In this document: in pieces, positions 53,024 to 62,752 of the stretch | How the letters are laid out: the number at the start of each line of letters is the position of its first letter | Position numbering within the stretch: position 1 is the first letter of the stretch | Source of the DNA: Pseudogymnoascus destructans | Lineage: Eukaryota; Ascomycota; Leotiomycetes; Thelebolales; Thelebolaceae | DNA length: 64,000 nt | Assembly (NCBI RefSeq): GCF_001641265.1 | Contig: NW_020167532.1 | Span: forward strand, 248,001 to 312,000 | Reading direction: 5' to 3' | Notes under the pieces: generated by a model | What the model saw: only the letters and a program-made list of their open reading frames with translations | The model's database searches: none | What the model was told of the DNA's origin: nothing | Program-made: the position numbers and the translations under genes

Positions 53024-54116
53024 ATGCACCAGTTCATGTCCCTAATGAGTACCTAGCTGCACTTCCCCCCAATCCTGTTATAACTGCACTCGAGCAGGAG
53101 CAAGAGCAATTGAAAGCTGGGGTGTATAGAATTTAGGGGACAAACATCGAGACAGAAGTTTGGCGACTTACTGCTGCGATTGGTAGTGCTAGGACTAAGC
53201 GACGAAACATTATCTCTTAAGAATACCAGGATGAATATTTCCGCTGCCGCCTAACAGAAGACATTAAGAGGCATAACAATGGACACCACAAGGAAGAGTA
53301 CGTCGAGCTAGTGGTTGAGCATCAGATCCCACAGAGGATGCAGTTAGTCGATCTTATCTGCCCTCGCTGTTACGATGGTCACGGAGGTCAAGAAGCCAGT
53401 CCGGAGAATAATAAGCTAGATTAAATCTAAAGAGAGAAGAAGAAGAAGAAGGAAGGAAGGTGAGGCTATTCCTCGTAATATACAGTTGTCCACTTAGCGG
53501 TTGTAGCCTTGGTGGCTAAGGCTGCACCCGTAACAACCGTAACAACTGTAACAACCATAACAACCATAACAACCGTAACAACTGTAACAACCATAATAAC
53601 CATAACAACCATAACAACTATAACAACCGTAACAACCGTAACAACAGTAACAACCGTAACAAGCTGTAAGCTATAATCGTAACACTTGCGTCACAGATAT
53701 CACACCGCAGAATGCTGTTAAGCATCGCATTTAGGTCGCCGAACTCATGCGGGCTATCTGTAAATGCCATGAGGTTCCCTTATGATACTGTCTTCACGAG
53801 GCGGACAAGTATCTTCAAAGAAGAGTCCCCTAAGCTCAGACCCCTCAATCCCATTTTCCCCCTTGAATTCAGCAAGAAGCAGTGCCCATTCTACATTGGG
53901 GATGAATCGAAGAGCTACTAACAGAGGATGGGCGAATTTTGCCGCCTAGCGACGATGATGAATCACGTTGAAAACATTCACCTTAAAGGACGAGATCCGG
54001 AGGCTAAGATAGAGTGTTTTCACCTAACGTGCAAGTCCTAAGGGCTTGTTCTCGAAAAGTTGGAGTATTTCAAAAGCCACGTACAGTTGGTTCATAAGAT
54101 CATACTTCGAGAATAA
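53024..54116 (+). pseudogene. Degenerate DUF3435 / C2H2-finger protein, C-terminal part
   Basis: In one frame from about 53024: HAPVHVPNEYLAALPPNPV, TALEQEQEQLKAGVYRI, then stop, GTNIETEVWRLTAAIGSA, RTKRRNIIS, stop, EYQDEYFRCRLTEDIKRH and VEHQIPQRMQLVDLICP, ending at 53424. This is the tail of the DUF3435 ('FluG-domain') family. After a 9-bp minisatellite the C2H2 part continues: KKQCPFYIGDESKSY, stop, QRMGEFCRLATMMNHVENIH, LKGRDPEAKIECFHLTCKS, stop, GLVLEKLEYFKSHVQLVHKI, ending at 54116. All four internal stops stand where Gln is expected (CAA or CAG to TAA or TAG). CPFY stands where CPFC is usual (TGC to TAC). These are the CpA-to-TpA changes RIP makes. DUF3435 proteins include the tyrosine recombinases of Starship elements, but the catalytic half is absent here. 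Confidence 0.78.
53529..53662. repeat. 9-bp minisatellite GTAACAACC / ATAACAACC
   Basis: About 15 head-to-tail 9-bp units with variants GTAACAACC, ATAACAACC, GTAACAACT and GTAACAACA. It lies between the DUF3435 tail and the C2H2 part of the pseudogene. CGTAAC-to-CATAAC variation is again C-to-T/G-to-A. Confidence 0.93.
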
Positions 54117-54557
54117 TGAAAGCTGCTCTTGAGCTGCCTAGGTTATGCATGGTAGGGTCATGGTTTAGCCATAGCATTCTACGGCTGTCAAAGTCAAATA
54201 TGAGGCTCGCAAAGTTTTGTTTTCCTCTTATGTTACATGATATGGAGTTGGAAGTGAAAGGGGCATTGTGCTTTTGTTTTGATCTGTTTTAGATATGGCA
54301 TTTAGTTCTCGAATGCGGATAGACCTAGATACTAGCGACAAAGACAGAGCATACATATTACAGAGTAATGAAAGTATATTTAACTATAATAGCCATGAAC
54401 CGGTGCTTGTATACACCCTACTCTAACGTTCAGGTCAGTTTTACAATCATGCCTACAAGCGAAACAAGGTGTGGACACGGCAAATCTGCCATGCCACTAA
54501 GGAGGAGGAAAAAGAAATTTAAATTTAAATTTAAATAAATCTATAAAAAAGCCAAAA
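54117..54557. other. AT-rich island sequence, no gene seen
   Basis: No coding exon. A perfect AAATTT repeat run lies at about 54519-54537. Two A-runs just before 54558 are the T-run terminator of the 5S gene read on the other strand. Confidence 0.45.
54545..54557 (-). terminator. Pol III T-run terminator of the 5S gene
   Basis: Directly after the 5S 3' end the minus strand reads TTTTTGGCTTTTTT, two runs of four or more T, the usual RNA polymerase III stop signal. Confidence 0.75.
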
Positions 54558-54676
54558 ACATACAACAGTGGGTATTCGCTGGTGGTCACCCACCCAACTA
54601 CTAATCCACCGATCTCAAGTTTATGTATGGCAGAGCGGACGGGATGCCCAGTTCTCTCGAGTCTATGGTCGTATGT
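54558..54676 (-). rRNA. 5S ribosomal RNA
   Basis: The minus strand reads ACATACGACCATAG at the 5' end and CTGTTGTATGT at the 3' end, which pair as helix I. Length is 119 nt, exactly normal. Internal promoter and structure blocks are present: GGGCATCCCGTCCGCTCTGC and TTAGTAGTTGGGTGGGTGAC, then CACCAGCGAATACC. Helix II differs from the commonest fungal form, but ACTCGAG and CTTGAGA still pair with one mismatch. T-runs directly downstream (54557..54553 and 54550..54545 read as T) give Pol III termination. Filamentous ascomycetes scatter 5S genes singly, as here. Confidence 0.95.
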
Positions 54677-56003
54677 GATAATTATTTGCGTATCCGTCTT
54701 TAGGACCCATGAACCGCCTCTGCTTTTAATCTCTCGACTTACGCATTAACGTCAACCGCCTCGCCCATCTCGCCTGCCTTAAATGAGGTCCATAGCCTTT
54801 CTATATGCCTAGGCGTTCCGTGAGTGACTCATCCTAGGTCGTCTTTGTGGTATATAGCTGTTCAATTCCGCCATACCAAACACGTGATCAAATCCGTATG
54901 CTTACTAGATGGTCCACCGGATGGTCTCGAATGATCCCCAGAGTAAGGTGCGCTGGAACGTTGATAGACTTGCAATCTATCAACGTTCCAGCGCACCTTA
55001 CTCTCACTCTTGCGCTGTGGTTGGAACATGAGAATAGTTTGTATTTCCAGACCTGTCTACAAAGCCCTCTGTTCCGAGTAGTAGCCTCTACAGTAGTCCG
55101 TAGTTCAATAATCCAGTCCGTACCACCGCAGTCCGTAAGTCTTGGCAGTCCGTAGTGAGGTTCCTTAATTACTAAGTCAGTCTCCAGTGCTATAGTCACA
55201 TCGCGTTTCCCACTAACCATGTACCCGCCGGTAATGGAGTCCGCACGCCAAGGCCAACCCGATGATCTATGTGGAGGCAGGCTGCCCATGTCCTACCAAA
55301 GCGGCGGCAGTCCACTGACTTTTCAGTGAGGCACCATTCCACCACCCAAATGAGACTTCATTGCGAGTGTGCTGGCTATCCTTTCTGGAATCATTATCCT
55401 TGTCGCCAGGGGATGTCAAACAGCCACACCTGACTAGGGATGTGGCGCGGTTGCAGCCTCCAAGTAACATCGTGCCCTCCTCCGTCTTTGTGGTCTGTGC
55501 AAACCGCTAAGACGACTTAGACGGAGGAGATCTCGATCGTTGGTGCCTCTTCCAAATAAAAGAACAATCCTGAAACCGCTGGTCTGTCTTTTGAGTCTTC
55601 CAGAATCTTTTGGTCCCCTTCCATGGGAAATGTGCCACGAATCACGACCCACTAGGGTTCGGCACAGAATACCGATATGTGCGCGGATTCTTCGCGGATG
55701 ATATAGGTCCGCTTAAAAGCGTGTGTCGAGCCGATCAGTATTGACAGAAGGGCCTCAATACAGGGTTTATTATACAAGTGGAGTAGCACAACAAGGCGGT
55801 TCAAATTCTCTGTGACCTGGTGATCCTGAATGATGATAAGCCCCTCACTGCCGGGCGGCACCATGCCCCGCAAGTGCAACCAACATTATCTATGTCTGTC
55901 TTGGCGACAGTTCCTCAACTATGTTCCTGGGATCCTTCCAAGCGAGAGCCACATACCTGTGTCTTGTTAGTATTGATTGGCATTTCCGGCTCGCAGAACC
56001 AGG
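54677..56003. other. Island sequence with a hairpin; no resolved gene
   Basis: Short open frames on both strands have no recognised features. Motifs such as 'agtccgta' recur near 55095-55155. The perfect hairpin at 54940..55004 is listed separately. This may contain decayed exons that I cannot join. Confidence 0.4.
54940..55004. repeat. 29-bp perfect inverted repeat with 7-nt loop
   Basis: The arms are 54940..54968 and 54976..55004, each 29 bp, with no mismatch; the loop is CTTGCAA. The arm starts AGAGTAAGGTGCGCTGGAAC. It could extrude as a cruciform or be the hairpin of a very small mobile element. Confidence 0.95.
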
Positions 56004-57248
56004 CTATCGATGGACACCGTACTTCGTATGGCTACCCCGTGCCGCCACTTGTCCCTTGCTATTCGTAAATTGAACTGACGTAAATGCCAGCGTTTTGCCA
56101 ACTATTGAAGCGGAAACCGCCAGTGTCAGGATTCAAGGCAATAGTGTCATGGCTTCTCAGAGGAATGCCTACATTTGTCACAGGTCACGACTGCCCGGAG
56201 CGTGTCTCCCACCTCTCCGCCCGAGTTTAGGTATGTCACTAAATAAGCTTCAGTTGGGGTCTCCATTTTCCAGGACCGCCCCGCCCCCGCTGTTAAGGAG
56301 GGTAAGCACCATTAAGATCTGTCGAAACGCCCGTAGCGTATAATCCTCTAGAAGCAACCGCCAACGAGCCTCCGAGATCGACTGCCACGTTCCTGAGTCA
56401 ATAACAATCTATTTTGTGAGAATATAGGGGAACTTACCCATGCTTGCGATGGTTCCCCCATGGATAATATTCAGGCGATTCTGTGAAGATCTCAGCAACT
56501 TGCAAGGAAACCGTTGGAAGGAGCCGGCCTAACGGTGTGTTCTTTCCGGATGTCAAGTTCCATTTCAACGCGCCCTGGTTCCGCCGTCGTCACTCGGAGC
56601 TGCGAACGAGTAAATAAGCAACAAATTAGCCTTGTAGTTCAGGGCATTCCCGGCATATGCTTCATTGACATTGACCGGTACCGGGTAAACTAACATGTTC
56701 TCCGAAGAGTCTATGGCAAAATTCACCAGTTAGCATATGGTCGATATGATATCTACTCCCTTCTATCCGATTATTGACAGACTGTATTCCCAATCGAGCA
56801 ATATTTCCTACCTAGATATTGATCCTACTGTCCCCAGATCTGAATATTAATTGAAACAGATTACGCGTCTCGCTTGAAACAATGAGGCTGAAAAGTATAA
56901 CAAGAATAAAAGAAAGCTCGAAAGTTCGAGGCGCAGCGCGCCGTTTCAACCAATATAACGGAGACTAAAACCATGGACCCAGCACGCGGAGAGATGCAGA
57001 CAATAGGAGAAGTGCCCAGTTTGTGGTGCATTTGATGGCTTACCTTGGTTCCAGCCCCGACTGTGCCTGATATTCTCCACGTCAGTATTAGAAGCGGAGA
57101 TAAATTCCTTGGACGTATCTGTAGGGGCATGTTTTAGAAGATTACCATGAAAGATTTCAGGACCTGTGGGACGTCAGCATTCTAATATACGCGTTCCTGC
57201 GGCGTTGGTAAAACAGCTTACGGATCTGACAAATTTTAGGGCAGCCAT
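56004..57248 (-). CDS. Hot-dog-fold acyl-CoA thioesterase-like protein (PaaI/4HBT type), N-terminal exons uncertain
   Basis: Five exons are secure: 56599..56534, 56480..56438, 56381..56310, 56238..56173 and 56101..56004, with introns of 53, 56, 71 and 71 nt. They join as LRVTTAEPGRVEMELDIRKE, HTNRLNIIHGGTIASMVDLG, GSLAVASRGLYATGVSTDLN, VTYLNSGGEVGDTLRAVVTC, DKFGKTLAFTSVQFTNSKGQ and end RGSHTKYGVHR. HGGTIASMVD is the active-site region of the PaaI-type thioesterases, and the end strand VAARGSHTKY fits too. Such enzymes split acyl- or aryl-CoA. The likely start is the ATG at 57248 (MAALKFVRS, then a GTAAGC donor); the exons between 56600 and 57219 could not be fixed, so the N-terminus is open. 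It lies in a repeat island but its core shows no stop. Confidence 0.75.
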
Positions 57249-57546
57249 TGTTGCAGAGTTCAGATTGATTGTCTATCAGATGGGTAGGTAAAGAAACAAA
57301 ACAAGGAGAATAAAATTGAAGCAAGTATAGAGTAAATTAACTTATTCTGTCCAACGTCCAGACCAGTGTTGGTGGTGCCGATGTCCTACCAATAGCCGTT
57401 GCAACCATGTCGCGAACAAGTTAATCCGCTCCGGTCAAAAAGTGACAGAAGTGTCAGCCTTGGAGGCCACGGACTTAGTCAGCCTCTTGATTGAGGATGA
57501 TCCAAGGGCAGTCTATCTCTGTGGCAAGATATCCATATCCTTCAAT

Positions 57547-59070
57547 ATGCCGGAGTCATCGCTTGCCTCCTTTGAGTACCTGGAGAAGCTCCCGGGCGTG
57601 ACTTTCAGACGGCTCTATGAGCAACCGTCTACAGCTCTGGCCGTGTTTCGCCGAATGCTCCCACATCTGGGTAAGTTGCAAGCTGAAGAACTGTACTTTG
57701 ATGTCCCGGAATCTGATATGCGCTGACCAGCTAAATGTTTCGTGATGGGAATGCTATATATGCCCAAACCTTTACTACTATCTGAGCTGGACAACTGGGT
57801 ACGACCAGGCGGCAAGAGGTCCGTTTCCCTTGTCCATTCTTGACTTGTCCAGGATCTCATTCGTAGCAGTGAAAAGGGCAAAGCTTTGGCAATCCTATCC
57901 CGCCTCCATATCGTGACATCTACCGCCGCAAGCAGGGATGGGCCTCCTGCGCTCAACCTAACCCACAACTTCGCGACCTCTCTCCGACTGGCTTTAACTG
58001 GTGGCGGGGACCATGGTTCCTTCGGCATCCCATCAGACAGCACCCAAGACTCCAACATAACTATCTCTTTCCTCGATGAGTATGCCACGGCCCAGTGGGA
58101 AGGCATTCTCCACTACGTCGTGAACAGCACTGGTGACCCGTCACTCCTCGGTGCCCAATACCCCTCCGCCAACGTTCGGCAACTCCTCCAGATGGGAACC
58201 CTCGTCGATTCCAAAGGCAAATACAGCGGTGTCGGTATTACCCAGGCTGGCTTTAGTTTCCTCCTCCAGGAAGCCAACGCGCAGGTCTGGACCGTGCTTC
58301 TCCTCTGGCTGGAGCATGCCGAGGAGCTGGCTATGGACCACGTCGATCTACTCTCTTTCTTCTTCCTGCTCGGTTCTCTCGAGTTAGGTCTCGCATATTC
58401 CACGACTACCCTTTCAACCACCCAAAAATCCATGCTTCCCATCCTCGCAGACTTTGGACTTGTCTATTCCCCCCCATCATCATCATCTTTCTTCCCCACA
58501 CGGCTTGCCACAACCCTCACATCCTCCGCCTCGGCTCTCCGCTCCATCGCCTCCGGATTCTCCGCAGCCGCAGCCTCCCCCGCTTCCTCTGGCGGCACAA
58601 CCGGATTCATAGTCATCGAAACCAACTACCGTCTCTACGCCTACACCTCCTCCCCCCTCCAGATTGCCGTTCTTGCCCTCTTCGCCAAACTCTCTACCCG
58701 GTATCCCAACATGGTATCGGGTCGCGTGACGCGTGACTCGGTCCGCGGCGCCATCGAACACGGTATCACGGCCGACCAGATTATCTCGTACCTGACGACG
58801 CACGCCCACCCACAGTTACGGCGCAAGTCGCCCGTGCTCCCTCCGACAGTCGTCGACCAGATCCGCCTCTGGCAGATTGAGAACGAGCGCATGAAGGCGA
58901 CGGCGGGCTTCCTGTTCAAGGACTTTGCGTCGTTGGCTGAGTATGAGGGCTGCGTCAGATATGCGGATGAGATTGGCGTGCTGGTGTGGAGGAGCGATGC
59001 AAAGAGGAATTTCTTTGTCACGAAGCATGAGCAGTTGAGGGACTATATTAAGAGTCGAAAGATTAAATAA
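57547..59070 (+). CDS. tfb2: TFIIH subunit Tfb2 (p52)
   Basis: Exons 57547..57670, 57731..57818 and 57867..59070 give 471 aa; introns are 60 and 48 nt. Tfb2 is a core TFIIH subunit that anchors and stimulates the XPB helicase in transcription start and nucleotide excision repair. Family blocks: SSLASFEYLEKLPGVTFRRL, YEQPSTALAVFRRMLPHL, AKCFVMGMLYMPKPLLLSEL, THNFATSLRLALTGGGDHGS, WTVLLLWLEHAEELAMDHVD, ETNYRLYAYTSSPLQIAVLA, LFAKLSTRYPNMVSGRVTRD and LPPTVVDQIRLWQIENERMK. The C-terminal Tfb5-binding domain is present (FLFKDFASLAEYEGCVRYAD). The second intron's acceptor was chosen at 57866, not 57852, because only the former keeps frame. Confidence 0.93.
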
Positions 59071-59362
59071 TGGGTTTGAGAAGGTGGCGTGTACTGCCGT
59101 GCATATTTGGTTTCGCATAGCGTGGCGTTTGGGTTTGGGATAAGGTATGAGGTCGGTAGCTTCATAGCAAAATAATCTACATCGGTCACGTAAGTATCAA
59201 ATAAGGTATTCAAAGGAACTTAGTCCAGGTATTTGCAAATTTCTTGGTGTGTTTATTGTTTGGCATATTATCTCTATCAACTATGCCGCCCTTCGTGCCT
59301 ATCTGTACATGATCCTGTCTCTTCACCGGCGGCGCCTCATTTCTCAATGGCAAAATCTATTC

Positions 59363-60808
59363 TTACACAACTCCTCCAGCTTCCCACAACTCTTCATTCT
59401 TAAGTGCCTCCATAACCTCGTCATACTGATTAGACAGTTTTTTCTGATTAAGGAGCGACCTCTCCATTGCTTTCTTCCGATACATCTTCGCTTCGGCCTT
59501 CTTGTTCTTCATAAATCGCTTGTCGCTCAGAACACTCACAGATCTGCTCCTGCTGAAGAACTTCCCAGCCCGAGAGAAGATATTCTCCTTTTCTTGAATC
59601 GATCCTCCTACCGGCAGGAGATGCTCGGATTTAAGATTCCTCGCATATGCCTGCTGGAAGCTCCAGAGGCTCTTCTTAGCATCGGGTGTCTTACAGTGGG
59701 TTTCCAACACGGCAAAGACTCGACGGTATCGGAGTTGATCCGCGTTAGACATGTCGTCATCCTCGAATGATCCCCCCTGTTTCTCTATCTCTCTGAGTGC
59801 CTCAAGAATAGCTGGTGACTCGAGGTAGTCAATGTCAAAATCCTCGCTGTGAAATTTGTCGTCGAGCGTCCTGTACCGACCAGCCCAGTAAGCTTGGGGC
59901 ATACCCGTTCGGACATCTCGAAGGTTAATAGCTGGATCATGGCTCGGATGGGTCGGCGTACTTGGGCGGGTGACTCTAGAAAAAAAGGCCGCTGGGCCTG
60001 AGCTGGATCTGGCTGTATTCCCTGTGTGGCCCCTGAGTGACAAATTGGACGTGGCTTTGTGAAGATTGGTGAGTGAAAATGAGCTTGTTATCGATGTAAG
60101 CACCTGGAGTGTGCGCGCTCTGGTGAGTGGTGGTCCTTGCTGTACTGATGGTCCTGGAGTTGGAGCTCGATATTTAGGCTTCGTTTGATGGTTGACTTTA
60201 GGGGTCTTCTCTCTATCCTTCTTCTGAGACGGCGGCAAGGCCCGTGTGAGTTTCTCACCCTCGACCGCATATTGATTCCGGACAGGAGCCTTTCCCTTTG
60301 AGGTTTGCTTCCTACGGCTATCAAAATCGCTATGACCACTATCCACCGTAGGATGGTTGATACATTGTCTTTGACCCCCAGCCATTGAAGCCCGTGTCGG
60401 GCTTGGGATTTTGGTTGGCGTTAGGACTCTATTAGGATGCATGAACACTTGAGAAGCAGATGCTGTGAGGCTAGAGGTGGCCACAGTAGGTGTACCATGG
60501 AGATCGATTTCGTTTCTCTCAAAAGGTACCAAGCTTCTGTTGCGCTTCCGTCGAACAGCTGTTTTCGTCGATGGAGGAAAGGGGGCTCCAAAATTCACCG
60601 ACGACTCCGACTTTGGAATGACTGTTTGTATGGGTGGAAGAAATGGAGCTCCAAAGTTCACCGACGATTCCGACTTTGGAATGGTTGTTTGTATGGGTGG
60701 AAGAAAAGGAGCTCCAAAGTTCACCGACGATCTTGACTTTGGAAGAGAGTTGTAGGTTGGTCTGTATTGACGCTCTCGCTCAGAAGCTGTCGTATTAGAG
60801 GCCGACAT
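59363..60808 (-). CDS. Unrecognised fungal protein with three 21-aa N-terminal repeats
   Basis: One exon, 481 aa. No family is recognised. Residues ~23-85 hold three tandem copies of a 21-residue unit, PKSxSSVNFGAPFLPPIQT, with the third copy diverging at its end; the DNA repeat is 63 bp (about 60555-60743). A long basic Ser/Thr/Pro region follows. The C-terminal ~180 residues look conserved: GMPQAYWAGRYRTLDDKFHS, YLESPAILEALREIEKQGGS, DQLRYRRVFAVLETHCKTPD, AKKSLWSFQQAYARNLKSEH and a Lys/Arg-rich helix near RFMKNKKAEAKMYRKKAMER. WAGRYRTLDDKF-type blocks occur in many Pezizomycotina proteins of unknown role. The gene converges on Tfb2. Confidence 0.72.
   Translation of the reverse strand: MSASNTTASERERQYRPTYNSLPKSRSSVNFGAPFLPPIQTTIPKSESSVNFGAPFLPPIQTVIPKSESSVNFGAPFPPSTKTAVRRKRNRSLVPFERNEIDLHGTPTVATSSLTASASQVFMHPNRVLTPTKIPSPTRASMAGGQRQCINHPTVDSGHSDFDSRRKQTSKGKAPVRNQYAVEGEKLTRALPPSQKKDREKTPKVNHQTKPKYRAPTPGPSVQQGPPLTRARTLQVLTSITSSFSLTNLHKATSNLSLRGHTGNTARSSSGPAAFFSRVTRPSTPTHPSHDPAINLRDVRTGMPQAYWAGRYRTLDDKFHSEDFDIDYLESPAILEALREIEKQGGSFEDDDMSNADQLRYRRVFAVLETHCKTPDAKKSLWSFQQAYARNLKSEHLLPVGGSIQEKENIFSRAGKFFSRSRSVSVLSDKRFMKNKKAEAKMYRKKAMERSLLNQKKLSNQYDEVMEALKNEELWEAGGVV
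60540..60743. repeat. 63-bp in-frame coding repeat, three copies
   Basis: Three head-to-tail copies of a 63-bp unit lie inside the preceding gene; the shared part includes GGAGCTCCAAAGTTCACCGA. The copies differ by only a few bases. The length is a multiple of three, so copy number can change without breaking the frame. Confidence 0.85.
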
Positions 60809-61684
60809 GGTCGTATTCGTAATCTGAACTGGCTACTGTGATTAGCAGTGGGAACATAGACTTAATTGGGAAGAATCGGATATACCAACCAAGAAATTCA
60901 ATGGAGGGTATTCTGCAAAGTTGTTGTATTGAAGTTGTTGATGTGGTTGCTAGATGAGCGAGCAACTCACTCGAACATGGGATGAAATTGGTGGTTGAAG
61001 AAGACTCTAACAGTACTTTGACGGTAGAAATCGTGTTGGGGTTGGATTGGTCACTGCCAGGACATGAAATAAGTGAAGTTAGGTTGAGGTGCTGAAGCCG
61101 TGTTATGAAATGTCAGGAGCTGGAAGGCACCTCTTGCCCAATTAGGCTGTCTTATGAGGGTATTGTAAAAGAGCGATTCGCACGTTCAGGCATATAATCC
61201 TCACAACAATCTGACGAAACTCGTCTGCAGTTTTGTAGACTCAAGAGAGAAAGGGTGTAAACGTAAAGAAGAGTGGCACAAAGTAGATCTATGATGGGTA
61301 GCGGAACTAATAGCTTTGGATGCGTTCTACTGCTCGGCGCTGGGTATACATTTGAGAATAGTCAACAACACAAAACGACACAAGAGAATCTCGCCTTCCA
61401 TGTAAAACGTTCGCCAAATATACAGTGCAAGATTAGACGCCTACAGGCCAAACGAATATTTCTAGAGTTGCTGTGTAGGTGTTGTTCACCTGCATGATGC
61501 TCCTCTGTTTGCAGATGCCGTGGACGCCGCCTTCAAAATCAGCAAACAATCATAACCAGCCAATATACAGACGTTGTAGAGCGTGGACTTGGGGCATTTC
61601 GTTGCGGCCATATTGCGTCTCATGGCGTTACATGGTGTTTTACCTGTGCTCTTAATTAACATTTACCATTCAATTATTTGCTCC
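60809..61684. other. Intergenic region, no gene seen
   Basis: About 880 bp between the start of the 21-aa-repeat gene and the 3' end of the TANGO2 gene. Open frames are short and show no conserved features. Confidence 0.45.
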
Positions 61685-62752
61685 TTATAGACGCGATGTT
61701 CTAAGGGCTACATACTCATTGTTCAATGCATCCCATCCCTCAATCTGGAACTCAAACTTCATGTCTCCCTCGCCACGTGGTATAGGATTACCATACTCAT
61801 CCCATAGAGACCTCTCGATAAAGCTTACTTTCCCCTCCCAATCTACGAGCATAATGGTCTGACGTTGCGTACCATAGATGCCACTCATTATTGGTGGTGT
61901 AGCCATATTCGGTGTCTCTGCTTCCTCCAATTTCTCCACTGTATCACTCAACTTAGTGTCTGCCTGGTTTCTTGTGTCGGTTTTTGGTATTCCAACTGGA
62001 GGAACCGCATCTCCTATTGAAGGGATGAATATTGACTTTCTCAGTTGGAATATGAGCTTGTCGAAAGATTGTCCATTGGCTGGAGGTAAAGTATCCGTGT
62101 CCAAGAGGTCGAATAGTTTCCGCACAAGGTCGTCTTCCCCTAGGGATTCCTTGACGCACTCATCAATAGTCTGCGACAACTTCTCTTTTCCAAGCTCAAC
62201 CTTGGGCCAAGCGACTGGATCCGTATATGATGTATTGCTCAATCCATACACCTCTCCTCTCCTTTCCGCAATCCATGGCACCTCCTCAGCGGCTCCGCAG
62301 CGATTGCTCACAATAGCCAACGGTGTGACCTCATCCCTCCCGCCTTCCTTTCGCCTCCTCAGCTTCCCACATAGCAGCGAGAAGCCTCCAACATCCTTGA
62401 CGCCCTCGCCCTCGAGCAACCTTTCAACAAACGCCCCCGCGTCCTGGTTCTCATTACTTGTCAGCCATGCTGTCACCATCCCACCTCTGCTCCGCGACCC
62501 CTGCACCGGGTGCTCGATATCATTCGCGTCTGTCTCGCGGTAATTCGTCAGGGCAGCAAAATTGCCGTGTTTCGTAATGCCGAGCCAGGTCCCTTGCTCC
62601 TCGCGCTGCAGGTCCCGCGCCGAGAGGATCTCCTGCTTGTTCGCGCGCCACCAGTGTGGCCGCGACGTCGGGCGTAGGATGAACTCGTCCCGGTTGTCAA
62701 TGATGACGAGGGCGTACGCGGGGTGCGCCGTCGACATTAGGAGTATACACAT
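61685..62752 (-). CDS. TANGO2/NRDE-family protein
   Basis: One exon, 355 aa. The N-terminus MCILLMSTAHPAYALVIIDN leads into NRDEFILRPTSRPHWW, the NRDE block that names the family. Further marks are SARDLQREEQGTWLGITKHG, NFAALTNYRE, RSRGGMVTAWL, GGFSLLCGKL and YGLSNTSYTDPVAWPKV. The end has GIYGTQRQTIMLVDWEGKVS and FIERSLWD. Human TANGO2 affects Golgi organisation and mitochondrial/lipid and heme handling; the biochemical activity is still debated. Residue 2 is Cys, as in Ntn-type enzymes, but catalysis is unproven. A Glu/Thr-rich insert of ~40 residues before the C-terminal block is the only oddity. Confidence 0.93.
   Translation of the reverse strand: MCILLMSTAHPAYALVIIDNRDEFILRPTSRPHWWRANKQEILSARDLQREEQGTWLGITKHGNFAALTNYRETDANDIEHPVQGSRSRGGMVTAWLTSNENQDAGAFVERLLEGEGVKDVGGFSLLCGKLRRRKEGGRDEVTPLAIVSNRCGAAEEVPWIAERRGEVYGLSNTSYTDPVAWPKVELGKEKLSQTIDECVKESLGEDDLVRKLFDLLDTDTLPPANGQSFDKLIFQLRKSIFIPSIGDAVPPVGIPKTDTRNQADTKLSDTVEKLEEAETPNMATPPIMSGIYGTQRQTIMLVDWEGKVSFIERSLWDEYGNPIPRGEGDMKFEFQIEGWDALNNEYVALRTSRL

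Noticed and set aside
45900..57250. Calling the whole island a Starship element
   Set aside because: Only the C-terminal half of a DUF3435 gene is present, decayed; no intact captain, no boundaries and no target duplication are visible in the window.
57819..57852. A 34-nt second intron in Tfb2 ending at CCAG (57852)
   Set aside because: It breaks the frame and is shorter than fungal introns usually are. The acceptor at 57866 gives 48 nt and keeps both frame and family similarity.
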